Part shown: piece after piece, positions 57,429-64,000 of the stretch | Layout: every line of letters starts with the position of its first letter | Position numbering within the stretch: the stretch's first letter is position 1 | Assembly: GCA_030426545.1 (NCBI GenBank) | Contig: JAUHYL010000002.1 | Location: 1 to 64,000, forward strand | Direction: 5' to 3' | Source of the DNA: Gammaproteobacteria bacterium | Lineage (GTDB): Bacteria; Pseudomonadota; Gammaproteobacteria; Pseudomonadales; Halieaceae | Length of the DNA stretch: 64,000 nucleotides | Position numbers and translations under genes: made by a program | Notes under the pieces: model-generated | The model's input: only the letters and a program-made list of their open reading frames with translations | Told to the model about the DNA's origin: nothing | Databases searched by the model: none

Positions 57429-58031
57429 ATGAATGGACCTGTTAGATTAATCATCTCAATCGCGCTGGCCGTTCCGGTTGTGGTGGGCCTGTTTATGGTC
57501 ATGCACAGCCTGATCGACAAGGACTACGAAAACCCGGAAGTCGAAAATCGGAAAATTGCAGACCTTGTGCAGCCCGATGAGGAAATCGAACTGGAAACAA
57601 CCACGCCGAAACCGGATAAGGTAGAGGATCCGGAAGAGCCGCCGCCTGAACTTGAGATGGTGCAGCTCGACCTCGACATGGACATCGATGCAGAGAATCT
57701 TGCGCCCACCGCCAAGGTGGACATCAACATCACCACGACTGGCATGTCGTCCGGCGATGGAGAATACCTGCCCATCGTAAAGGTTGCGCCGATCTATCCA
57801 CGCCGCGCCCAGACACGAGGCATTACAGGCTACTGCATTGTCGAGTACACCGTGACAACCTCCGGCGCAATTCGCGATCCGCAACCTGTTGATTGCCAGC
57901 CTTCCGGTGTATTTGAGCGCGCCTCGGTGAAGGCCGCAGAAAAGTTCAAGTACAAGCCACGTGTGGTCGATGGCGAGGCCATCGAGGTCGCCGGCGTGCA
58001 GAACAAGTTTACGTATGAGCTGGAGCAGTAA
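57429..58031 (+). CDS. tonB: TonB energy transducer (TonB2-type)
   Basis: Protein of 200 residues: one N-terminal membrane anchor (LIISIALAVPVVVGLFMVM), an acidic Pro/Glu-rich linker (EDPEEPPPELEM) and the C-terminal TonB domain (VKVAPIYPRRAQTRGITGYC, KAAEKFKYKPRVVDGEAIEV). Short length and acidic spacer match TonB2-type proteins rather than classical E. coli TonB. It follows the second exbD by 5 bases. Confidence 0.94.
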   Translation: MNGPVRLIISIALAVPVVVGLFMVMHSLIDKDYENPEVENRKIADLVQPDEEIELETTTPKPDKVEDPEEPPPELEMVQLDLDMDIDAENLAPTAKVDINITTTGMSSGDGEYLPIVKVAPIYPRRAQTRGITGYCIVEYTVTTSGAIRDPQPVDCQPSGVFERASVKAAEKFKYKPRVVDGEAIEVAGVQNKFTYELEQ

Positions 58032-58036
58032 GGTCC

Positions 58037-59386
58037 ATGAGCCGGTATAAACAGATATTGCACGCACGCACCTGGATCAGGGTATCCCTGTTGGCGGTGC
58101 CGGTTATCGCGTTGCAGGTAGGTATCAGCCAGGTACAGAGCGATCTTGGCTATGCGCCTTTGTCCTCTGCAATTGCTCAGGAACAGAAAAAGGACACGCG
58201 GGAAACGCGTCGCACGCCAGCGCTGCGGAACAAAGTGTATGAAAAGCTTGCCGAGGCCCAGGCGGCCGCTGAAGCCAAGGATTTGAATACCGCGAGTAAA
58301 ATCCTCCAGGGCATGATCGACTCCGGTGGCAAGAATGCGCTGAACAGCTACGAGCTGGCCAACGTCTATAACCTGCAGGCCTTTATCGCCTATTCCAAAG
58401 AAGATTATGCCGGTGCGTTGCGCGCTTACCAGAATGTCATCAAGCAACCAGACATTCCATTGGCGATGGAGATCAACACCCGCTTCACAGTTGCCCAGCT
58501 CTATTTCGTGCAGGAGCAGTGGCAGCGTGGTATCGACGCACTGCTGCAATGGTTTGAAATGACCGACTCCCCCAATGCCAACGCTTACGTACTGCTGGCC
58601 CAGGGTTATTACCAGGTCAAGGATTACGACAAGGCGCTCGCGAATGTGGAGCGCGCCATCGGCATGTTCAAGGAGAAGGGCAAAGTGCCCAAAGAGCAGT
58701 GGTTTAACCTGGCTCGCTTCCTTTACTTCGAAAAGAACGACACCAACAAAACCGTCTCTACCCTTGAAGAACTTCTGAAGTATTACCCCAAGAAGCAGTA
58801 CTGGGTACAGCTCTCGCACATGTACGGTGAGCAGAAAAAAGACTGGCAGCAGCTCTCCGCTATGGAGACAGCCTACGTGCAGGATATGCTGGACAAGGGC
58901 AGTGAGTTGACCACCATGGCCTACCTCTATCTCAATGCGGAGGTGCCTTACAAGGCAGCCAAGGTGATGGACAAGGGCCTGAAAGCGGAGGCCATCGAAG
59001 GGAAATCCAAGAACTGGGAACTTGCCGGTAACGCGTGGCGTCAGGCACAGGAGATCGACAAGGCGATTCCCGCAATGGAGAAAGCGGCGGCCAAGTCGGA
59101 CAAGGGTGAGCTATATGCCAGGCTGGGCAATATCTACCTGGATGGCGACCAATACCAAAAGGCCGTCACAGCCCTCAACAAGGGCCTGAAGCGCGGCGGC
59201 GTAAAACGCCCCGACACCGCTCAACTCGTGCTCGGTATGGCTTATTTCAACCTGAAGAAATATGACCAGGCGCGGCGCGCATTCACGGCGGCCGGCCGTG
59301 ACGAACGTTCAGCCAAGTATGCCCAGCAGTGGATCAGTTACATGGATTCCGAACTGGAACGACAAAAGCAACTGCAGGAAGGGTAG
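58037..59386 (+). CDS. Exported TPR protein of the TonB operon
   Basis: Protein of 449 residues with an N-terminal hydrophobic segment (TWIRVSLLAVPVIALQVGI) that acts as signal or anchor, followed by tetratricopeptide repeats throughout (for instance AYVLLAQGYYQVKDYDKALANVERA and GELYARLGNIYLDGDQYQKAV). A TPR protein closes TonB2 clusters in Vibrio and Shewanella as well. It probably scaffolds the complex in the periplasm. It lies 5 bases after tonB and is followed by the operon terminator. Confidence 0.9.
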   Translation: MSRYKQILHARTWIRVSLLAVPVIALQVGISQVQSDLGYAPLSSAIAQEQKKDTRETRRTPALRNKVYEKLAEAQAAAEAKDLNTASKILQGMIDSGGKNALNSYELANVYNLQAFIAYSKEDYAGALRAYQNVIKQPDIPLAMEINTRFTVAQLYFVQEQWQRGIDALLQWFEMTDSPNANAYVLLAQGYYQVKDYDKALANVERAIGMFKEKGKVPKEQWFNLARFLYFEKNDTNKTVSTLEELLKYYPKKQYWVQLSHMYGEQKKDWQQLSAMETAYVQDMLDKGSELTTMAYLYLNAEVPYKAAKVMDKGLKAEAIEGKSKNWELAGNAWRQAQEIDKAIPAMEKAAAKSDKGELYARLGNIYLDGDQYQKAVTALNKGLKRGGVKRPDTAQLVLGMAYFNLKKYDQARRAFTAAGRDERSAKYAQQWISYMDSELERQKQLQEG

Positions 59387-59419
59387 CGCCAGCGCTACAT
59401 TGCCGTTTGAATGCAGGGA

Positions 59420-59446
59420 GGGAAGCTCACGGGGCTTCCCTTTTTT
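59420..59446 (+). terminator. Rho-independent terminator of the TonB operon
   Basis: GGGAAGC (59420-59426), 7-base loop, GCTTCCC (59434-59440), then TTTTTT. It begins 33 bases after the TPR gene stop. Confidence 0.93.
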
Positions 59447-59690
59447 ATGCCCGTATTTGCGGATGTGCTACATACGCTACCCGCACCGTCTCTTGAAAGA
59501 ACACTTCCCAGGAAACTGAACCCCCGGCTTTCCTCCAGCAATGGGCGGCGGAGAATGGTCAAAGGGAATGCCACTACCGCGGCGAGTATCTTAGCCTTCC
59601 GAGCCACGGTAGTGGCATTCCCTTTGACCCTGCCCCACCCTGCGCAACAATTCCTGCTACGACTCACGCAGCAGTCAGCAACTGTCAGGC
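59447..59690. other. Intergenic region holding the long inverted repeat
   Basis: No convincing gene on either strand. The only marked structure is the 23-base perfect inverted repeat at 59557-59629. An open frame across the TonB terminator (59411-59770) has no coding character. Confidence 0.5.
59557..59629. repeat. 23-base perfect inverted repeat (REPIN/MITE-like hairpin)
   Basis: Left arm 59557-59579 starts GGTCAAAGGGAATGCC and ends ACTACCG; right arm 59607-59629 is its exact reverse complement. After one mismatch, three more base pairs (GGC with GCC) extend the stem inwards. The loop is 27 bases. No T-tract follows, so it is not a simple terminator. The style is that of REP-associated or miniature mobile elements, but no second copy occurs in the window. 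Confidence 0.75.
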
Positions 59691-59722
59691 AAAAAAATAC
59701 CCGCGCCGGAAGGCGCGGGTAT
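59691..59722 (-). terminator. Rho-independent terminator downstream of cspA
   Basis: On the minus strand ATACCCGCGCC, loop TTCC, GGCGCGGGTAT, then a run of T. It lies about 115 bases past the cspA stop, giving a long 3' untranslated region. Confidence 0.9.
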
Positions 59723-59730
59723 CGAAGATT

Positions 59731-59747
59731 GGTCTGTCAGACAGACC
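59731..59747 (-). repeat. Small hairpin GGTCTGT-CAG-ACAGACC in the cspA 3' region
   Basis: Seven-base stem with a three-base loop. The 12-base string TTGGTCTGTCAG that includes its left arm (59729-59740) recurs upstream of cspA at 60257-60268, and TGACAGACC occurs inverted at 60206-60214. Confidence 0.6.
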
Positions 59748-59799
59748 TCACTCAATGCCGGGGCTGGTAATCCGTCACCCACCCAGTAGCAGGTTTCGA

Positions 59800-59844
59800 G
59801 TACTACTCAGAAGGGTACTGCTCTGAGGGGTACTACTCAGACTG
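59800..59844. repeat. Three 15-base tandem repeats across the cspA stop codon
   Basis: Units start at 59800, 59815 and 59830 (core GTACTACTCAGAAGG, GTACTGCTCTGAGGG, GTACTACTCAGACTG). The third unit contains the cspA stop codon. The exact period of 15 keeps the frame, so the repeat looks like duplication of the end of the gene. Confidence 0.7.
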
Positions 59845-60043
59845 GAACGACGTTCTCCGCCTGTGGGCCTTTCTGGCCGTCGGTGACGGTGAACTCCACC
59901 TTCTGGCCGTCCGCCAGGGTTTTGAACCCATCCGCTTTGATAGCGCTGAAATGTACGAATACATCGGGGCCATCTTCGCGTTCTATAAAGCCGAAGCCTT
60001 TGGTTTCGTTAAACCACTTAACGGTACCGGTTGTTGTAGACAT
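59837..60043 (-). CDS. cspA: Cold-shock domain protein CspA family
   Basis: Nucleic-acid-binding protein of 68 residues with the [21 protein letters not shown] (RNP1) and DVFVHFSAI (RNP2). It acts as an RNA chaperone or antiterminator. The ATG at 60043 has AGGTAAG in front; an in-frame ATG at 60073 would add ten residues not in the family. The leader upstream is long and contains a GGCGCC-N7-GGCGCC hairpin, common for cold-shock genes. Which paralogue it is cannot be said. Confidence 0.95.
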   Translation of the reverse strand: MSTTTGTVKWFNETKGFGFIEREDGPDVFVHFSAIKADGFKTLADGQKVEFTVTDGQKGPQAENVVPV

Positions 60044-60452
60044 AGTGCTTACCTGTATAGCTTGCGGCGCCATGAAGAGGCGCCCGTTTTCTTTCAGTTA
60101 TTATTTATGTGGGACGAACCGATGACCTAGAAGGAGCTTCGACCGTGCGCATAAATAGTGCTGACAACCAGCCAGCAAAATTAGTTTAGCACCTCGTGGG
60201 CCGAATGACAGACCTGCAATAGCCCATTTTCGGCAATTTTGGCCCCGCGACTGAATTTGGTCTGTCAGTATCCGGCGTCGACCCAGGTTAATTGTTAATT
60301 GGGCCGCAGTTCGTCCAGGCTTGCGACCGATTCGATTGCTGCGTTCCGGGAAGTATGATTATCTTCGCTGGCGGAGGATGATATTGCCGCATCGGTACGC
60401 TGCCTGACCGGGTGAACAGGGCAGACTATTATAACTTTTAGAGATAACACCA
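60044..60452. other. Divergent intergenic region (409 bases) between cspA and glycosyltransferase genes
   Basis: It should carry the cspA promoter and long leader on the minus strand and the glycosyltransferase promoter on the plus strand. Seen: a 9-base inverted repeat TGACAGACC (60206-60214) and GGTCTGTCA (60259-60267), and a TTAATTG doublet near 60290. No gene recognised. Confidence 0.45.
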
Positions 60453-61529
60453 TTGTCCAGCGCCACATCATTGAATACTGACATTCGCACCATCGCCGTC
60501 TGTGCTGCGCAAGTGCCGTTCTTCTCCGGTGGCGCAGAAGCGCATGTGGGCGGCCTGATCACGCAGTTGCGACAGCGTGGTTTTGAAGTTGATCTCATCA
60601 GCCTGCCTTTCAAATGGTATCCCGAAGCGCAGCTTATCCGCAGCATCGAGATGTGGCAGAAGGTGGATCTTACTGAATCCAACGGCAAGAAGATCGATCT
60701 CGTCATTGCCACCAAGTTTCCATCCTACTTTATACAGCATCCGCGCAAGGTGCTTTGGCTCATTCACCAGTACCGCCAGATGTACGATTTGCTGGGTACG
60801 CCGCACTCGCCCTATGACATGAGCAGTTTTCGCGACCGCCGCTTCAGAAACAAGTTTGTGAAGCTGGACACCAACGCGTTGGCGTCCTATTCGCGGCGCT
60901 ATACAAATGCGCGCAATACGGCAGACAGACTGGAAAAGCACTGCGGTCTGCCGGCCGAGGCGCTGTATCATCCGCCGCCGCTGATGGGCACCTACACCAA
61001 TATCGACTACCAGGACTACGTGGTTTCGGTTGGCCGGCTGGATCAGCTGAAGCGCCTGGACTGCCTGCTGCGCGCGCTGCCGCACATGGACACCGCCATC
61101 CACGCCAAGATAGCCGGTACAGGCCCGGAGCGAGACAATCTGGAAGCCCTTGCTGCCGAACTGGGCGTGCAGGACAGGGTCGAGTTTCTGGGGTTTGTCC
61201 CGGATGAAGACGTGGTGGCGCTGTATGGTAATGCCTCTGCCGTCTACTTTGCCCCGCACGATGAAGATTATGGCTATATCACGCTGGAAGCCTTCCTGTC
61301 AGGCAAGCCCGTTATTACCGCGCCCGATGCAGGCGGGCCGCTGGAGTTTGTGCGCGATGGTGTGAACGGTCTGGTGCTGGATTGCCAGGATGCCGAAGCG
61401 CTGGGAGCAAGTATTCAGAGTCTCGTGCTGGATAAAAAACGCTGCGCAGAGATGGGGGCGGCGGGTGCTGCCAGCATTGCCGATATCAGCTGGGAAAACG
61501 TTATTGATACGCTGATTCGGGGCGCATGA
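60453..61529 (+). CDS. Glycosyltransferase family 4 protein
   Basis: GT-B fold glycosyltransferase of 358 residues. Seen: PFFSGGAEAHVGGLITQLRQRG at the N-terminus, VVSVGRLDQLKRLDCLLRALP at the start of the C-terminal domain, and the nucleotide-sugar region DYGYITLEAFLSGKPVITA with the EX7E-like glutamates. Likely builds a surface polysaccharide or glycolipid; donor and acceptor unknown. No ATG lies before the conserved start, so the TTG at 60453 is used; GAGATA lies 5 bases before it. It stands alone, without a recognisable polysaccharide cluster. Confidence 0.87.
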   Translation: MSSATSLNTDIRTIAVCAAQVPFFSGGAEAHVGGLITQLRQRGFEVDLISLPFKWYPEAQLIRSIEMWQKVDLTESNGKKIDLVIATKFPSYFIQHPRKVLWLIHQYRQMYDLLGTPHSPYDMSSFRDRRFRNKFVKLDTNALASYSRRYTNARNTADRLEKHCGLPAEALYHPPPLMGTYTNIDYQDYVVSVGRLDQLKRLDCLLRALPHMDTAIHAKIAGTGPERDNLEALAAELGVQDRVEFLGFVPDEDVVALYGNASAVYFAPHDEDYGYITLEAFLSGKPVITAPDAGGPLEFVRDGVNGLVLDCQDAEALGASIQSLVLDKKRCAEMGAAGAASIADISWENVIDTLIRGA

Positions 61530-61764
61530 ACGCGGGCGGTAGCGGGCAACGCAAGGTTGTTCTGCATCGAAGAGGCTTGGTTATGGTCAGGTAGCGCGCT
61601 CCGTGCGCCAGGTGTCCGACACCTGTCTCGTTCGACGCATTTGCAAGGTGGAAAGCAATCGCGTTGGCAAGTCATTGCGCTCACACGCCGCCATGGTGTG
61701 AGATCTGACCAGTTGGTAACCCAGCCGCACTGCACGTGTCGTGTGCAGCCGGGCCACTCAGGGT
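61530..61764. other. Intergenic region between glycosyltransferase and receptor genes
   Basis: An ATG overlapping the glycosyltransferase stop (ATGA) opens a 22-codon frame that soon stops; it could be the decayed start of a further gene. A palindrome CAGGTGTC-C-GACACCTG lies at 61609-61625, without a T-tract on either side. Confidence 0.4.
61609..61625. repeat. Palindrome CAGGTGTC-C-GACACCTG
   Basis: Perfect 8+1+8 inverted repeat. The core GGTG(T/C)C-n-G(A/G)CACC resembles the palindrome at 6461-6473, and short hairpins of this type are found as REP-like sequences in Gammaproteobacteria. Confidence 0.5.
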
Positions 61765-64000
61765 TTAACTGCGGTACCTGACGCTGAAGAAGTAGCGGCG
61801 TGGTTCGGTGAAACTCACTGTGGTGGTGCCAAAGGCGTCGACGCCGAAGCCGCCCCGGATCTCACGCTTGTCGCCGAGGTTGCGACCGAAGACACCGAGT
61901 TCCCAGTTGCCATCCGCGGTGATGTAGCTGACACCGGCGTTGTAGATGGTGTATGCGTCTGCATGGAGCCGGTCAAAGCTGGCGCTGGATTCGTCGTCGC
62001 TGTAGAAAATGTCATCCTTGTACGACATATCGCCGCGCAAACGCAGGCTACCTGCACTGTTGAATTCGTAGACATACTGCACCAACAGGTTTGCGGTCCA
62101 TTCCGGCACGTTGCTGAATGGCCGATCGCTCAGATCTTCCACTTCGCCGGTATCCGGGTTGACGGATTCGAAGGTGTCGTACTCCGGATCAATGTAAGCC
62201 AGGCCGCCGGTGATCGTCAGGCCCTGTGCGGGTAGTACTGTGAACTCCACTTCACCACCCCACAGTGTTGAATCCGCCGCGTTGTCCACCACAAGTGCCA
62301 GAGCGCTCTGTGCGGAACCGGAGGGCCGGTTGACAAGAAACTGACGATCCTCGTAATCGTTGTAGAACAACGCGCCGTTAATCTGCAGACGTTTACTCCA
62401 CAGCTGCGATTTGAAACCAATTTCGTAGCTCAGCAGCGTCTCCGGATCCGCAACAGAAACCTGGGCCGTTGCGGTAGGGCGACCATTGTAGACGCCACTT
62501 CGGAAGCCCCCGGAAATGCTCGCATAGCCAAGAACGTCGTCACTGAAGTCGTAATCGATTCCAACTTTGGGTGAAAATTCGTCCCAGTCATCGCTACAGG
62601 TGACTCGCGACCCGTTGCCTTCTGCAATGGCGTCGCTGCATGAATTCGGATCAGTAGGCCCCGGTTCAAGTACCGGTGTTTGACTCGCGCGCTTGACGGT
62701 AAACATATCAAGGTCTTTTTCGTCGTAAGTGTAACGCGCCGCCAGGTTCAGCCTGGCATCTTCCGTCATGTGCCATGTGGTGTTGAAAAAAGCGGCGTAG
62801 CTTGTGGTCTCCTGGGTTCTGTCGTACGTCAGCGTGAGATCCAGCGGCTGAACGCCGATCGCCTCAAACAGCCCGTCGCCGACGGTGACGTTACTGGCGT
62901 GGTCGCCGTCTTCATTCAGGTAGTAAACGCCCACCAGCCAGTCGAACGTTCCGCCGGAATCATTGCTCAGCAGCAACTCCTGGCTGAATTGCTGCACATC
63001 GAATGCAGATCCTACGGAGAAGTAGTCGTTAACGTCGTTATCGGCGTCCCGATAGGATTCGGAATCCATATCCCGGTAACCTGTGATCGATTTGAGCGTC
63101 AGCCCGTTCATGTCCCAGGTGTTTGTCCAGCTTGCACCCCAGGTGTCATGTGCGTCTTTATCCAGTTCGTTGAGCGCGCTGCTCCTGTCGATATCATCGA
63201 TGTTGGTGTCACAACACGACTCTCCCACCGGCGCGAGTACAGACTGGATATAGGCATTCGCGATCACCGCATTGGGGTTGAAGTCCGAGAGCACCTGCGG
63301 ATAAACGTTCTGATCTACCTTGGTGTAATCGAGCACAAGGTGAGAGTTCCAGGTGTCGCTGATATTGGTGTCGAGATGGCCGCGTAGCGCCCACATATCG
63401 TCATTGCCGGCATCGTCACCGCGGTCGCGCTTTTGCCAGCCGTCCGATTGCGTCGCAAGAACCGCGAGGCTGGCGGCCGTGGTATCGGTGACCGGAAATT
63501 CCACGTAGCCGTCGAAGGACAGGTAGTTGTCTTCGCCGCCGGTGACCTCTGCGGTGTAACTGGTTTCGCCAGACGGTTTCCGCGTCGTCACGTTGATGGC
63601 GCCACCGATGGTGTTTTTGCCGAAAAGCGTACCCTGTGGGCCGCGCAGCACCTGAATCTGCTCGATATCGGAGAGTTGGAAGTTCGCGCCGATGGTCCGG
63701 GCCAGGTAGACCCCATCGACGTACATGCCCACGCCTGGGTCCACGGTCAGGGCGAAATCGAATTGCCCCACGCCCCGCATGTAGGCCTGCAGGGCACTGC
63801 TGACACCGTTGTCGGATGCTCTAACAACCAGGTTTGGCGTATGTTGTTCGAGGTCTGCCGCGTTGAAAATTTTCGCCTGCTCGATCATCGTGCCGGAAAT
63901 CGCGGTAATCGAAATCGGCGTATCCTGTAAATTCTCCACCCTTTTGCGGGCGGTGACGACTACTTCCTCAAGCGTGGGCGCCGATTGAGCCTGGGCGAAG
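61765..64000 (-). CDS. TonB-dependent outer-membrane receptor (5' end outside window)
   Basis: About 744 residues are visible. The N-terminus runs out of the window inside the signal peptide cleavage region (FAQAQSAPT), followed by the TonB-box-like LEEVVVTARKRVENLQDTPI, the plug (IQVLRGPQGTLFGKNTIGGAINVTTRKP) and a long beta barrel ending with an aromatic strand (RRYFFSVRYRS). The initiating codon is not visible; an internal GTG at 63939 is not the start. Ligand unknown. Expected to depend on a TonB complex like the one 2-8 kb to the left. Confidence 0.93.
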   Translation of the reverse strand, partial: FAQAQSAPTLEEVVVTARKRVENLQDTPISITAISGTMIEQAKIFNAADLEQHTPNLVVRASDNGVSSALQAYMRGVGQFDFALTVDPGVGMYVDGVYLARTIGANFQLSDIEQIQVLRGPQGTLFGKNTIGGAINVTTRKPSGETSYTAEVTGGEDNYLSFDGYVEFPVTDTTAASLAVLATQSDGWQKRDRGDDAGNDDMWALRGHLDTNISDTWNSHLVLDYTKVDQNVYPQVLSDFNPNAVIANAYIQSVLAPVGESCCDTNIDDIDRSSALNELDKDAHDTWGASWTNTWDMNGLTLKSITGYRDMDSESYRDADNDVNDYFSVGSAFDVQQFSQELLLSNDSGGTFDWLVGVYYLNEDGDHASNVTVGDGLFEAIGVQPLDLTLTYDRTQETTSYAAFFNTTWHMTEDARLNLAARYTYDEKDLDMFTVKRASQTPVLEPGPTDPNSCSDAIAEGNGSRVTCSDDWDEFSPKVGIDYDFSDDVLGYASISGGFRSGVYNGRPTATAQVSVADPETLLSYEIGFKSQLWSKRLQINGALFYNDYEDRQFLVNRPSGSAQSALALVVDNAADSTLWGGEVEFTVLPAQGLTITGGLAYIDPEYDTFESVNPDTGEVEDLSDRPFSNVPEWTANLLVQYVYEFNSAGSLRLRGDMSYKDDIFYSDDESSASFDRLHADAYTIYNAGVSYITADGNWELGVFGRNLGDKREIRGGFGVDAFGTTTVSFTEPRRYFFSVRYRS

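Noticed and set aside
59411-59770. Open frame of 119 codons on the plus strand after the TonB operon
   Set aside because: It crosses two terminators and the long inverted repeat and has no ribosome binding site.

Overview
The window is chromosomal DNA of a GC-rich (about 60% by eye) Gram-negative gammaproteobacterium. The family is inferred as a marine Cellvibrionales/Halieaceae-type bacterium, from gene neighbourhoods and protein style: a ygfB-pepP-ubiH-ubiI cluster beside zapA/zapB and 6S RNA, ftsYEX-rpoH, tkt-epd-pgk-fba, a Vibrio-TonB2-like energising operon, and two large TonB-dependent receptors. I see no phage, insertion sequence, CRISPR array, tRNA or rRNA gene. Coding density is high and most genes are housekeeping.

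Layout. 1-3.1 kb: end of ftsY, ftsE, ftsX and rpoH; a perfect CIRCE operator sits over the rpoH promoter region. 3.1-10.4 kb: DUF423 membrane protein and trmB (+), then a tight minus-strand run yggS, proC, yggT, metX, metW, DUF4426, rdgB, hemW. 10.6-15.8 kb: twitching motility ATPases pilT and pilU (+), then ruvX, yqgE, a TonB-like protein and gshB (-). 16-18.7 kb: a membrane-anchored esterase, a TauE/SafE exporter and rsmE. 18.8-23.4 kb: S-adenosylmethionine cycle operon sahR-metK-ahcY-metF (-), with a perfect palindrome in front of sahR that fits a SahR operator. 23.8-30.1 kb: tkt, epd, pgk, fba and an alpha/beta hydrolase (+). 30.2-34.3 kb: a TPR-sulfotransferase and a TonB-dependent receptor (-). 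34.6-38.5 kb: a GlcD-type FAD dehydrogenase, rpiA and ilvA.

38.5-45.1 kb: a 48-residue membrane protein gene, fau (ygfA), 6S RNA (ssrS), zapA and zapB-like (-), then ygfB, pepP, ubiH and ubiI (+). 45.2-53.6 kb: gcvH, an RlmI-like rRNA methyltransferase, a HAD phosphatase, rppH, ptsP, an NRDE protein, lgt, thyA and folA. 53.9-59.4 kb: a seven-gene TonB-energising operon (DUF3450, TtpC-like, ExbB, two ExbD, TonB, TPR protein) with a clear promoter and terminator. 59.4-64 kb: a 23-bp perfect inverted repeat, cspA, a glycosyltransferase and the start-truncated end of a second TonB-dependent receptor running off the window.

How the genes fit together. The TonB operon at 53.9-59.4 kb can supply energy to receptors such as the two encoded here. 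The SahR operon recycles S-adenosylhomocysteine produced by the several methyltransferases present (TrmB, RsmE, RlmI-like). The metX/metW pair feeds methionine into the same cycle. The most notable non-coding features are the CIRCE element at rpoH, the SahR-type palindrome, the 6S RNA, and several palindromes and repeats around cspA. I did not find a convincing wholly new system. The best candidates for something undescribed are the small membrane protein with its upstream palindrome (38.5-39.0 kb), the long hairpin element at 59.6 kb and the two-ExbD TonB operon.
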